A stretch of DNA of 26,044 nt from a virus: positions 1-26,044 of IMG/VR virus record IMGVR_UViG_3300034280_000202. One strand, given 5' to 3'. Under the pieces are notes generated by a model. That model saw only the letters and a program-made list of their open reading frames with translations. It was not told the DNA's origin and did not search any database. Positions 15,876 through 23,864 of the stretch are shown here, piece after piece. The translations under genes and the position numbers were made by a program. Numbering within the stretch: position 1 is the first letter of the stretch; every line of letters starts with the position of its first letter.

Positions 15876-18110
15876 TTAACGTTTTCGCAGGCTGTTGACC
15901 CATCCACCGGTTCGGCGTTTTGGGACTCCGTGCCGCTGGCCTGCAGGTTTCCCTGACGGTGGTTTCTGTTGTGCTTGCTCATTTGGGTTCTTCTGCCTTG
16001 CAGTAACTGAGGGGCCATCCGGGTTTTCCGCTGTTGGTGACAATAGATAAATGCCGCGAGCACTTGCCGCAGCCGCTGACATGTACAACGCGTCCAGCCA
16101 GTGATTGTTTTCACTGACTTTGTTCCAGTACGTCTTTGTTCCTTTGCCTTCCTTGAACTCGCTGACCAGTTCCTCCGCGACAATATGCTGTGCGAAGCTG
16201 GTATGCTTCCGGTCGTTTGGTTGCACGAACAGCGACAACGCACCACGCCTCAGAAAGTTCTGATCGTCAAACGTCGGAGTCAGGAACCGTTCATGCACGA
16301 ATTGTTTCCAGAAGTCTGTATCCAGTTCGTATAACCACAGCCCCTGTGCCTCCTGGTATGATGCGTGAAAATGGTTTCCTGGCTTTATCTTGTCGGTTGC
16401 TGTCGTTTTGTCCCGGTAGTTGCCGATACCCTTCGTCACGTAGAACGGTGAACCCTGCACATCTCGCACGAACTGATACGCCGCATCTGTAAACGTGCCC
16501 GAGTCGATAAATACCGCATCCACCTTCCTTGGTGATCCGGATGCGTCCACGTATTTTTTTTGCAACAGCTCATCACGCCAGTTCAGCAACGCTCGGTGAA
16601 TCATCGGCTCGCTGGCTTCGTTGTTCATCGCACGATCAGTGCCAGTCACTTCGGCTCTTCCATAGTCGATCACACACCCGCCAGCACCCTTCCACCATGC
16701 GACCACGACCCAATGACAGAGATATTTTCCGAGGTCTATCGCCGCTGTGATGCAGGACGCATTTGCTGGTAATTGGCCGCGATCCAGTCCGCTTAAACGA
16801 CCTGCTACGGTATGCCATGTGAGACCGCTCCCTTGTGGGCCGACTTCTTCCGGTGGATCGTTATCAATTTCAGTGGCGACTGCCTTTTCGCCGAGGTCTG
16901 CAACTTTGTTGTAGTACGACTGGATCGCTGACAGTTCCAGCGGTTCGCCGTCTTCATGCAGTTTCTTACTGTGGCTTTGTGGGTTGCTAATGATGCAATC
17001 CCGCTCGATCTCTGCTTGATTGTCACGCCAGAAACGAAACGCCACCCGTGCATCCGGATCCGTTTCTTCGGTCTCAATTCTCAGTCGCAAATACTCCTGC
17101 ACCAGATCCATGCGATCCGGCGGCTTAATCATCTTGCGATATCGCTTGCCCTTCCATGATGGTTTCTGTTTCGGATCGGTAAACTTAAACGCTACAGACT
17201 TGCGATTCTGGATCGTGCAAAGAAACACACGCGCGACACGTTCCGCTGACGATGCCAGACCCCCGATATCCTGCTCAATGATCTCCTCGTTCTTTTCAAT
17301 CAGTGCATCGGATTCCGCTGCTTGACGGTCCTCAATGTCGTCAATGATTGCGATATCTGGCCGCACATCTCGATAGTTCGTACCACGGATGCCGCCATCA
17401 ATGCCGATGCTCGAAATGATCTGGCCACGGCTAACTGATTCCAGATCGCCCGGCCAGTCGTCCGGTAACTGATGCCGTCCGATGGTCGGGAAGATAATGT
17501 GATCCGCTGCCAATTCCGCATTGGTGAATTCACCCTCTACCGTCTGCATGCGTGCTCGTGATGACCAGCCGCCGATCGCTTGCAACGGTCTACACAACTC
17601 AGGAAAGTCCTGCAGCAGCAATTCTGATTGCTGCAGCTTTTCGCGGACCGTCCTCAGTTCTGATTCGCTCTTTCGTTGGTTCTTCCCGATGACGATCGGG
17701 AATCGCGATAGCCCGGTCAGCACCAAAAACAGAGCGGTATAAATCGCCAGTTTCGTTTTGCCTTCTCCGCGAGTACCTGCGATTGCCTGATCCCCTCCAT
17801 ATCGTGCAGCCCGAATGATAGATGTGTGCATGTCGCGACGGTCTGCGGTGAACGGTTCAAAGAACACATCAGGGAAATATGTCCGCAGAAATAACTCCCC
17901 ATCCTGCATGGTTGCCCGTCTGCGGTCAGCGTTTACAGGGCAGGGAATTTGCAGGTCACGTTCAGACGCTCGTGATTTAGCTTTACGAACACGGTCCCTC
18001 GTGCGCTCGTCACTTGTCAGCATCTCCTTCGCCTGCGGATGTGAGCTTAGCAAGCTCTCCAGGCGGCAGACGTCCAAGGATGTCAAGTAATCTAAGACGC
18101 TTGTTGTCAT
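15876..18110 (-). CDS. Terminase large subunit (TerL)
   Basis: This 744-residue protein is the ATP-driven DNA packaging motor and nuclease. The Walker A motif is AGTRGEGKT at residues 111-119, and a Walker B-like IAIIDDIED is at 253-261. The C-terminal RNase H-like nuclease shows three Asp positions: D459 in AAIDLGKY, D536 in AVFIDSG and D673 in NHWLDALYM. The tail after residue 695 is Gln/Pro/Lys-rich and probably disordered. The ATG at 18110 has AGGA about six bases upstream and overlaps the preceding gene by 101 bases. A second ATG at 18023 would shorten it by 29 residues and reduce the overlap, but AAGGAG there directly abuts the codon. Confidence 0.93.
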   Translation of the reverse strand: MTTSVLDYLTSLDVCRLESLLSSHPQAKEMLTSDERTRDRVRKAKSRASERDLQIPCPVNADRRRATMQDGELFLRTYFPDVFFEPFTADRRDMHTSIIRAARYGGDQAIAGTRGEGKTKLAIYTALFLVLTGLSRFPIVIGKNQRKSESELRTVREKLQQSELLLQDFPELCRPLQAIGGWSSRARMQTVEGEFTNAELAADHIIFPTIGRHQLPDDWPGDLESVSRGQIISSIGIDGGIRGTNYRDVRPDIAIIDDIEDRQAAESDALIEKNEEIIEQDIGGLASSAERVARVFLCTIQNRKSVAFKFTDPKQKPSWKGKRYRKMIKPPDRMDLVQEYLRLRIETEETDPDARVAFRFWRDNQAEIERDCIISNPQSHSKKLHEDGEPLELSAIQSYYNKVADLGEKAVATEIDNDPPEEVGPQGSGLTWHTVAGRLSGLDRGQLPANASCITAAIDLGKYLCHWVVVAWWKGAGGCVIDYGRAEVTGTDRAMNNEASEPMIHRALLNWRDELLQKKYVDASGSPRKVDAVFIDSGTFTDAAYQFVRDVQGSPFYVTKGIGNYRDKTTATDKIKPGNHFHASYQEAQGLWLYELDTDFWKQFVHERFLTPTFDDQNFLRRGALSLFVQPNDRKHTSFAQHIVAEELVSEFKEGKGTKTYWNKVSENNHWLDALYMSAAAASARGIYLLSPTAENPDGPSVTARQKNPNEQAQQKPPSGKPAGQRHGVPKRRTGGWVNSLRKR

Positions 18111-18354
18111 CGGCTTCCTGTTTTTTTAGTTCCAGTTCTTCGCGTTTCAGGTCTGCCTGATCTGCTTTCACCAGTGCTTCAAATGCCTGCCGTTTTAATT
18201 CCGGATCTGGATTGTTTTCGACAACGTTCAGCAGTTCTTCAACCGCTCTTCTACGTCTGTCTTCAAGTCCTGTGAGCCATCCAGCCACTAAGGCACGTCC
18301 AGTCAGTTTGATGTCTGCGATCGTCTCCAGAGGCACGCCAGCCCCTTTCCCCAC
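18010..18354 (-). CDS. Terminase small subunit candidate
   Basis: This 114-residue, highly charged and helical protein lies directly before TerL. The N-terminal part (ETIADIKLTGRALVAGWL) could form a short helix-turn-helix-like unit, and the rest is a long Lys/Glu/Arg-rich helix (KRQAFEALVKADQADLKREE core), as in the oligomerising part of small terminases. The start is uncertain: GTG at 18354 has no clear ribosome-binding site, whereas GTG at 18336 has AAAGGGG six bases upstream. A small subunit recognises phage DNA and loads TerL; here that is inferred mainly from position and size. Confidence 0.55.
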   Translation of the reverse strand: MGKGAGVPLETIADIKLTGRALVAGWLTGLEDRRRRAVEELLNVVENNPDPELKRQAFEALVKADQADLKREELELKKQEADDNKRLRLLDILGRLPPGELAKLTSAGEGDADK

Positions 18355-18449
18355 ATGGCTATCAGGACGGACGGAGTTTCATTTAAGAAATCGGGGCTTT
18401 CTCGATCGCAGTGTATAGTTGAAAGCTAAAAGATCGTTTAGCAAAAACC

Positions 18450-18869
18450 TCAGCTTTGGTACGCTGCGACCTTTCTACACATCGCAATAAACTGGTCTTG
18501 TGCCATCGTGGCCTTAGCCGTGTTGGCGTCGATGTGCAACCATTGCAAGTTCTCAATGATATCTGTGCCGCCTTTTGACACCGGAACAATATGATCTAAC
18601 CGTGCTGTTTGTGGTGTTAACTCAATGCCGGTGAGAGCACATCGAAACCCTTGCGTTTTTAATAATTGCATCAACTCATTTGCGGTCGCGTGGTTTTTCT
18701 TCTTCTTCTTCTCTTTGCTAACGAACTCACAGCATTCAGTACCTTGCGATCCCACGGATCGCGTGAGTTTTTCCTTATTGTGGCGATCATCTGTTTCATT
18801 TGCCCTGCTATCAAACCACTCCATTTGCTGCACTTCTCCCTCCGTGTTACATGAATCATGGGTTCGCAC
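18450..18869 (-). CDS. HNH endonuclease domain (3' part of frameshifted AP2-HNH gene)
   Basis: The C-terminal half holds an HNH nuclease: FRCALTGIELTP, then LDHIVPVSKGGTDIIENLQW with the catalytic-type His and the Asn, and HIDANTAKATM as the last metal/DNA element. The frame is -1 to the AP2/zinc part upstream and fuses naturally near the A-run at 18694-18698, where a sixth A would restore one 372-residue protein. If translated separately, ATG 18824 with GGAGAA nine bases upstream is a better start than ATG 18869, giving 124 residues. HNH nucleases beside terminases either aid packaging cuts in HK97-like phages or act as homing enzymes; the AP2 partner favours homing. Confidence 0.75.
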   Translation of the reverse strand: MRTHDSCNTEGEVQQMEWFDSRANETDDRHNKEKLTRSVGSQGTECCEFVSKEKKKKKNHATANELMQLLKTQGFRCALTGIELTPQTARLDHIVPVSKGGTDIIENLQWLHIDANTAKATMAQDQFIAMCRKVAAYQS

Positions 18870-19567
18870 CTACTAACTAAACACACCACTGCAGCGTTGC
18901 AACGTTTCTTCCATTCAGTTTGTTTTGCTGCAGATACACTGTTGCGTTGCGTGACACATATCTGCACCCATTGATTCGCATTTCTTCTTTCCTGCGAGCG
19001 ATCCCTATACCATCGCTGCTTCACCTGCGACACATGTTGCTTCCAACGCCGCTCCTGCCCGTCCATGTGTTGTTGGCTCGCAGCCCATGTTCGCTGACAC
19101 GTAATAGAGCATGCAGCATTTGTTGTCGTGTCATACCGCCTTAAAGGATTTCCACATATAACACATGACATGATTTTTGTGGTTCGCGATCTTCCCTTAT
19201 GCCCACATTCTTTGGAACAAACGACTTGGCGTTTATCCATTGTGTTTAAAGGCTTGCCACACACTTTGCATGGTCGGTTTTTGAGTGCTTCTCTCCCTAC
19301 TTGTCGTCGTTTTAAACCGCACTCTTTGCAGTCGCATTTATTCCAGTGAAACTCCTTGCCCGCTTTACCAGTTTTTCCACACGAACTACATGTTCTTATC
19401 GCTCGTTGTGCAATTGGCAGTGTTGGCCACACCTCAGCAGATCGGTTTTGAGCTTCCTCTAATGTCCTGAATTGGCCGAACTGTTTTTGCTTTCCGTTGA
19501 CACGAAACACAACACGCCATCGCTGTTGCTGTTCGTTCCAGTGACAACCACGATGCCTTCCAGTCAT
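18671..19567 (-). CDS. AP2 and zinc-ribbon DNA-binding part of AP2-HNH homing-type nuclease (frameshifted)
   Basis: This reading frame encodes 298 residues. Residues 4-46 match the AP2 DNA-binding fold (GRHRGCHW, WRVVFRVNGKQKQFGQF, LEEA). Three cysteine-pair ribbons follow: C60/C63 with C80/C83, C100/C103 with C117/C121, and C135/C138 with C153/C157. The rest is basic, with PWDRKVLNAVSSLAKRRRRRK near the end, after which the sense continues in the -1 frame as an HNH domain. The last few residues before the stop at 18671 are therefore probably not native. The ATG overlaps the stop of the preceding tail gene (ATGA at 19564-19567). AP2-HNH proteins are known as mobile homing endonucleases. Confidence 0.75.
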   Translation of the reverse strand: MTGRHRGCHWNEQQQRWRVVFRVNGKQKQFGQFRTLEEAQNRSAEVWPTLPIAQRAIRTCSSCGKTGKAGKEFHWNKCDCKECGLKRRQVGREALKNRPCKVCGKPLNTMDKRQVVCSKECGHKGRSRTTKIMSCVICGNPLRRYDTTTNAACSITCQRTWAASQQHMDGQERRWKQHVSQVKQRWYRDRSQERRNANQWVQICVTQRNSVSAAKQTEWKKRCNAAVVCLVSRCEPMIHVTRREKCSKWSGLIAGQMKQMIATIRKNSRDPWDRKVLNAVSSLAKRRRRRKTTRPQMS

Positions 19568-20835
19568 ATTTCCACCGTATAGGTTCCCGCATCCGGAATC
19601 GTCACGTCAACCCGGCGTGTATATGGTGCGTTGCCGTACACAATTCTGTAGACCGCCTCGCGAAACAGATTGACGCTCACTAATCCATCAGCATCGGTGG
19701 TCTGCACAGGCGGCACTGACAGAACTGGCGGTGTATCAGCCGCTGTGGTGTCCCATTTTACAAATGTAATTTCCACAGGCTGACCAGACATGTCAGCCCC
19801 GTATTGATCGAACACATGGATAGTGACGGCACACAATGCCGGATCATCTGGAGGAGTCACGCTGACAACTGTCATTGAATAGGTTCGCGTTTCCGTACCA
19901 TCTACAATCAGTGACGTGCCTGCGTAGGTGTACCCAGACTTCGTGATCGACACGGTATATGTGGCATCGTCGAGATTGAACACCACCACCCCTGATACGT
20001 TCGTCAGTCCAGTGTAGGTGTTGACTCCCTCCACTACCCGCACACGTGCATTCTGCAGAACAGTGGTTCCATCGTTAACCGTGATAGTGACAGTACGTGC
20101 CCCTGATCCGGTGCCAGTGGATAGCCCGTCAATCTGATCACTCAGTGACTTGAGCGTATCATTGTCAGCACCTCGCAGCGTTGTGATGGATGCCGCAGTG
20201 GCCAGTGTCGACAGCGCAACATCAATTCGGCCCGCAATTGTCGCGGTCCAAACCGCAGTACTCAGAGCGGTTGCTGCCAGTGCTGCATTATCGGTTCCCC
20301 TCATGTCTGTATTCGTCGTGCAAGTATCTACCAGCGTGACACGTGGCAGCGTTGCCCCGGCTGCAAAGGTTGCTGTGTCGATTGCGTTGTCAGCGATCGA
20401 GGCAGCAGTGATCACGTTAGCCCCGATTGAGGTGACTGTCACACCGCTGGCCAATGCTGCTGAATCCGTCCCCCTCATATATTCCGACTGAATTCCAAAC
20501 GATCCCCGGGGTACTGAAACACCATCAATGGATTGACTACCGACCGTTTTCGCGGTGTTGAACTTGACCTGATACCGTGCTCCGGTTGTCCAGAATCCGG
20601 AATCTCCTGTGTCGTTGCTGGTATCAACCACGAGCAAATGGCAACCAGCTTCAGAGTTAAACGGACTCGTAACCGTCATTCCGTTGGTTGTGGCTTTGGC
20701 TGTTGCAGAACCGTTCTTGTAGATCGCAAAATCGCTGGTTGTAAACGCAGACGACGGTGCAACTGGTGCTCCTGTTGACGCGAACGTTTCAAAGTAGATT
20801 TCAATGGTTGCGTCTTCTGTGAGATTCCGAAACAT
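19564..20835 (-). CDS. Tail/appendage protein with repeats and Ig-like domains
   Basis: This 423-residue protein starts at an ATG that overlaps the preceding stop as TGATG; a TTG one codon earlier is possible. The N-terminal about 115 residues form a beta-rich unit like upper-baseplate or fibre-attachment domains (MFRNLTEDATIEIYFETF core). Three spaced motifs follow: MRGTDSAALA, MRGTDNAALA and LRGADNDTLK. Two C-terminal carboxypeptidase-regulatory or Ig-like beta domains cover about 248-325 and 335-423 (TGLTNVSGVVVFNLDDATYTVSITKSGY core). It looks like a virion fibre or surface protein. Its position before the terminase genes is unusual for a tail gene. Confidence 0.65.
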   Translation of the reverse strand: MFRNLTEDATIEIYFETFASTGAPVAPSSAFTTSDFAIYKNGSATAKATTNGMTVTSPFNSEAGCHLLVVDTSNDTGDSGFWTTGARYQVKFNTAKTVGSQSIDGVSVPRGSFGIQSEYMRGTDSAALASGVTVTSIGANVITAASIADNAIDTATFAAGATLPRVTLVDTCTTNTDMRGTDNAALAATALSTAVWTATIAGRIDVALSTLATAASITTLRGADNDTLKSLSDQIDGLSTGTGSGARTVTITVNDGTTVLQNARVRVVEGVNTYTGLTNVSGVVVFNLDDATYTVSITKSGYTYAGTSLIVDGTETRTYSMTVVSVTPPDDPALCAVTIHVFDQYGADMSGQPVEITFVKWDTTAADTPPVLSVPPVQTTDADGLVSVNLFREAVYRIVYGNAPYTRRVDVTIPDAGTYTVEI

Positions 20836-22004
20836 CAACGCACCAGCCCTGTCGACAAAGTGTTATACAATCCGCCACTACCGCCACTTGCTGCAGTTCC
20901 GTGTACTGCGACTGACACCAATCGCCCGGAAGTATTTGCTGAATATCGCCAAGGAAAACTGAACACCTCATATCCTTCGGTAGCGTTCACCGTTGCGGCT
21001 TGCGAGTAAGCCGCTACCGTATTCCCTGAGTCTGCACTATTTCCGAGTGCAACGGTCCATGCAATGGGACCGTTACTTAGCTCAGCCGGTTCAGCAACGG
21101 CCCCCTGCCCCGAGAACATCGTGATAGCAATTGTGCCTGCAGTTTCAGTTGCGACTGTTGCTGGTGGAAAATACGGCATCGTCGAACTGACAGTCGTGTT
21201 TGCGTAGACCACCTCGGACCAGCCTGAAATCCTGTAAGCGATGCAAGTGCTTGATTCGCTGATAGACGTCGTAACGGAAACTGTTGTTCCTTCGCTGCCT
21301 GATGCTGTTTTGGAAAACAGAATACTCTGATCCGTCGCGGTGATCGTGCTGACTGCGATTGACCAACCCGATGGCGTTGTGATGGTCCCCGTGGTTCCGT
21401 CTTTGTTGAACCACAACAGCAGTAGGTCACCTGATGCGATTCCAGATGGTAGGTTTACTGTGTGCGTTGTTTGATTCGCTGAAAAGTATGTAACTGCCAC
21501 ACCTTCAATGACTGGTGCTCCGCTCAGTGTCGGCATTGCATCATACGTGATCTCCAGATAGGCAACGTCGACGTAGGCTTCACCGTCAATCGTCGCTCCG
21601 GAATAAGTCAACTCAAATGCTGGCGATGAACTGCTGAGCCCGCCATATTCACCGGTCACTGTGCATGATGCCCATCCCCATGCACCTGATGACGGCTTGC
21701 CCGTCAATGTTCCAGACCGCCAAACACCGTTGAGACGGATTCGGACCGCACTGATGTCACCGTCTGAGTTGCTGTCAAATTTGAGATACACCCAGAGCTT
21801 TGCACTGGTGATTAGCCCTGTTACTGTCGGTGACGCACACCCGTACTGCTGAGCACCAGACGAATCACCCGAATAGTATGCGTAGTCGCTGGTTCCGCCT
21901 GCAGTTGGCTGAGTCGTCGCGTCATCAATCAGCGTAAACGGATTACTTCCGCCCCATCCGGAATTGAGTGTCGCGTTTGGACGTAGTGGTGAAGTCGTCG
22001 GCAC
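20835..22004 (-). CDS. Beta-rich surface/adhesin-like virion protein
   Basis: This 389-residue protein begins at a GTG (22004) with GGGGAG eight bases upstream, three bases after the previous stop. The first half is a jelly-roll-like unit with KLWVYLKFDSNSDGDISAV and YVDVAYLEITYDA strands. The second half has the pattern LPSGIASGDLLLLWFNKDGT, then TPSGWSIA, SKTASGSEGTTVSV and CIAYRISGW, which I know from phage and bacterial surface proteins that handle ligands. It ends in a Gly/Ser-rich tail. It is coupled to the Ig-like gene downstream, so the two probably act in one appendage. Confidence 0.6.
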   Translation of the reverse strand: MPTTSPLRPNATLNSGWGGSNPFTLIDDATTQPTAGGTSDYAYYSGDSSGAQQYGCASPTVTGLITSAKLWVYLKFDSNSDGDISAVRIRLNGVWRSGTLTGKPSSGAWGWASCTVTGEYGGLSSSSPAFELTYSGATIDGEAYVDVAYLEITYDAMPTLSGAPVIEGVAVTYFSANQTTHTVNLPSGIASGDLLLLWFNKDGTTGTITTPSGWSIAVSTITATDQSILFSKTASGSEGTTVSVTTSISESSTCIAYRISGWSEVVYANTTVSSTMPYFPPATVATETAGTIAITMFSGQGAVAEPAELSNGPIAWTVALGNSADSGNTVAAYSQAATVNATEGYEVFSFPWRYSANTSGRLVSVAVHGTAASGGSGGLYNTLSTGLVR

Positions 22005-22007
22005 TCG

Positions 22008-22610
22008 TTACGCTCCCCACGCTGTTTCAGCAGCTGCTGCAATTGTTGTTGGCGTCGATTCTGCCAATCTCGATTCCGCTTCGGCTGACTCACGAACTGC
22101 GTTGCATTTCACGATCACGGCTGCGACTGCGGCCTCTTTTTCCGCTGCGGCTTTTTGTGCTGTGTACTCAGCCTCTGTCAGTGTCGAGAACAACCACCCT
22201 CCACCCAAATCAGCGACTGCGTCGAAGTCTGCGAGTGTCGGCATTGTCGCCTGACCAGCAAACGCAGTACGCATTGCCCAGAACGGAGCAGCGTGAGCAG
22301 GCGACGTCGTATCAAATGTGACGTTTCGAGGGTTTGTAATGTGTGATAGCCATCGATCCAAAGCAGCGACGGATTCAGTTTGATTTGCTGCGACCAGTGC
22401 CGCCTTCATCGCCAGCACGGTGCCCGTCCATTTCTCGTCGGTCTGGTTGCTGACGAGTTTCGTGAGCATGCCGCGAAAATTCAGCAGGAACAGCAGTTCT
22501 GATAATTGAATCGGACGAGCCGTTAAACCGCAAGCCGTTAACTGTGCAACGATTTCCGCATCAGTCCCAGTGAGACCCAGGGCTTGTGCTTTTTGATAAG
22601 CGTTACTCAT
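22008..22610 (-). CDS. Uncharacterised helical phage protein
   Basis: The product has about 200 residues from ATG 22610, where GAGGG lies five bases upstream; ATGs at 22622 and 22634 are possible but less well spaced. It starts SNAYQKAQALGLTGTDAEIV and is helical, with LLFLLNFRGMLTKL as a hydrophobic helix and an Ala/Glu-rich C-terminus (YTAQKAAAEKEAAVAAVIV core) likely to be coiled. No catalytic motif is recognised. It is followed three bases later by the adhesin-like gene. The coiled C-terminus could anchor or chaperone the fibre genes, but that is a guess. Confidence 0.55.
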   Translation of the reverse strand: MSNAYQKAQALGLTGTDAEIVAQLTACGLTARPIQLSELLFLLNFRGMLTKLVSNQTDEKWTGTVLAMKAALVAANQTESVAALDRWLSHITNPRNVTFDTTSPAHAAPFWAMRTAFAGQATMPTLADFDAVADLGGGWLFSTLTEAEYTAQKAAAEKEAAVAAVIVKCNAVRESAEAESRLAESTPTTIAAAAETAWGA

Positions 22611-22694
22611 GAGATCCCTCATCTCCTTCCACACCGAAACTCAGATACCAGATCGTTTTGATCACGTTGCACAACAAACGGAAAGAGGCTTTGA

Positions 22695-23399
22695 TCAATC
22701 TACTGCCACCCACCGAGGTTGGCTTAGGTCCAACCCGTGCAACCGTGCTTCCTGCACTGCCGGTGGTTTACTCAACTGCACCTCAATCAGTCCCACTTTC
22801 TCTGCGATATCCAGAATGTTGTTCACCCCGAATATCGACATGATTACGACCAGCACGGCGAACGCAATTTTTGGGTGTTTCATACTGACTCTGATCGTCG
22901 CATTGATCCAGTTTTCCTCCTCGGTGCGTGTGGTCAATGTGCTGATATGCTGATTCATCTGTGACAATTGTTCCTGTATTTTTTCACACCGCTGCATTGC
23001 CTCGCCGAAGGCACTGGCGGTCCCGTTTTTTAATGGATTCCAATTACACACAGCGAACTCAAAATTTCCGATAGCTGGCTTACGCTGCACAAACAATTGG
23101 CCCCATTCGGGCTTCCCGCCTTTTGGGACATATTGCTTAGTGATTAAGTATTCCCGGATTCTACCCGCCTTAAGTTCACCAGCCGCGTCTATGTCGGCCT
23201 GCAGATCCGCTCCCTCTGCACTTAGCTTTTGCCAGCCTGCTTTTTTTAGCTCACTGATTGAGGAATACCCGGTCCATTGCAGAAATGCTGCGTTAGCCCA
23301 GTAGATTTCGCCATCCACACCGGAGATCAAATAGCACGACGGCATCTCCTGTAAAATCTCAACCAGAATACTCACAGGTTGTTCATCAATATTCCACAT
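22695..23399 (-). CDS. PAS-domain protein with coiled coil and one transmembrane segment
   Basis: This 234-residue protein has a PAS sensor fold at about 12-120: CYLISGVDGEIYWANAAFL and QWTGYSSISELKKAGW are typical opening elements, and GQLFVQRKPAI and FEFAVCNW fit the late strands. Residues about 128-165 form a polar helix or coiled coil, followed by a transmembrane segment at about 176-196 (PKIAFAVLVVIMSIFGVNN). There is no kinase, GGDEF or methyl-accepting domain, and the C-terminal tail is only about 38 residues. PAS domains sense small molecules, redox state or light, or mediate dimerisation. Such a protein in a late operon beside membrane genes may tune lysis or host physiology. The ribosome-binding site before the ATG is weak. 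Confidence 0.7.
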   Translation of the reverse strand: MWNIDEQPVSILVEILQEMPSCYLISGVDGEIYWANAAFLQWTGYSSISELKKAGWQKLSAEGADLQADIDAAGELKAGRIREYLITKQYVPKGGKPEWGQLFVQRKPAIGNFEFAVCNWNPLKNGTASAFGEAMQRCEKIQEQLSQMNQHISTLTTRTEEENWINATIRVSMKHPKIAFAVLVVIMSIFGVNNILDIAEKVGLIEVQLSKPPAVQEARLHGLDLSQPRWVAVD

Positions 23400-23453
23400 A
23401 TTCTTTGTCCGGTCTCCAAGTGTCTCCGCGATTCAGTTACCGGAACGTTCCTT

Positions 23454-23493
23454 GCCTGCGGTATTGTCCTGCCGGACGCCGCGGGCTTTTTTT
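23454..23493 (+). terminator. Plus-strand intrinsic terminator inside a minus-strand region
   Basis: GCCTGCGG (23454-23461) pairs with CCGCGGGC (23479-23486) with one G-T pair. Inside it GTCC (23466-23469) pairs with GGAC (23474-23477) around TGCC. Seven T follow (23487-23493). This is a strong terminator for rightward transcription, yet all neighbouring supported genes run leftward. Confidence 0.7.
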
Positions 23494-23517
23494 ATTTCCA
23501 CCGTACCATCAGATCGG

Positions 23518-23530
23518 GATCACCTCCCCT
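23518..23530 (-). promoter_or_regulatory. Extended Shine-Dalgarno sequence without an evident gene
   Basis: The minus strand reads AGGGGAGGTGATCCC, which contains GGAGGTGATC, an uninterrupted complement of the conserved 16S rRNA 3' end. The first ATG after it (23509) is 13 bases from GGAGG and opens only a five-codon frame (MVRWK then stop at 23492). Confidence 0.55.
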
Positions 23531-23546
23531 CTATGGTTCCTGATTG

Positions 23547-23864
23547 TTACGCCTGCGTCCTGTCGTAAAGCCAGGCCACGATTTGAGCCACAACCGCACG
23601 AAACACCATCCACATCAGCAGATATCCAATTCCCTGAGGATAAATCTGATTGATAGCATCCTGTTTCGTGCGAGGTCTGTTTGGTCCTTCCAATGCCTTT
23701 TCAAATTCAGCCAGCGTATCAATGCACAATTGACGTTTTCGGGAACGTTGCTTCGGTTCTTTGCGATTTACCCACGCCTGTTGCGGTAGCTCTTGACACT
23801 TGAACTCACGCAACATGTCTATCACTATTTCGTTGCGGTCTCTGTCGAGAAAAATCGCACTCAT
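23547..23864 (-). CDS. Small C-terminally anchored membrane protein
   Basis: The product has 105 residues from ATG 23864, which forms ATGA with the preceding stop and has GAGGT about four bases upstream. A longer frame from 23972 lies inside the lipoprotein gene and is unlikely. The N-terminal half is charged (KEPKQRSRKRQL), and residues about 77-100 form one hydrophobic segment (GIGYLLMWMVFRAVVAQIVAWLY core) ending in a short polar tail. It sits between a lipoprotein and a PAS-membrane protein. It could be a holin- or spanin-like part of a lysis set, but a single C-terminal anchor is not diagnostic. Confidence 0.6.
   Translation of the reverse strand: MSAIFLDRDRNEIVIDMLREFKCQELPQQAWVNRKEPKQRSRKRQLCIDTLAEFEKALEGPNRPRTKQDAINQIYPQGIGYLLMWMVFRAVVAQIVAWLYDRTQA

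Noticed and set aside
15698-16246. Long version of the zinc-ribbon gene
   Set aside because: Its first 88 codons overlap the terminase gene and are Arg/Cys/Gln-rich with no fold-like pattern; the shorter GTG start just after the terminase stop fits better.
18694-18700. Canonical programmed frameshift in the AP2-HNH gene
   Set aside because: The zero-frame heptamer is A AAA ACC, which does not fit X XXY YYZ, so efficient programmed slippage is less likely than a base error or mutation.
23435-23509. Leader frame MVRWK fused to the PAS gene by slipping on the A-run
   Set aside because: The -1 frame from the A-run meets a TGA at 23435-23433, before the PAS start at 23399.
23405-23653. Plus-strand frame of 82 residues across the terminator
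   Set aside because: It runs through the hairpin and T-run (which gives Phe/Leu codons), has no ribosome-binding site and a Pro/Arg/Ser-rich composition.
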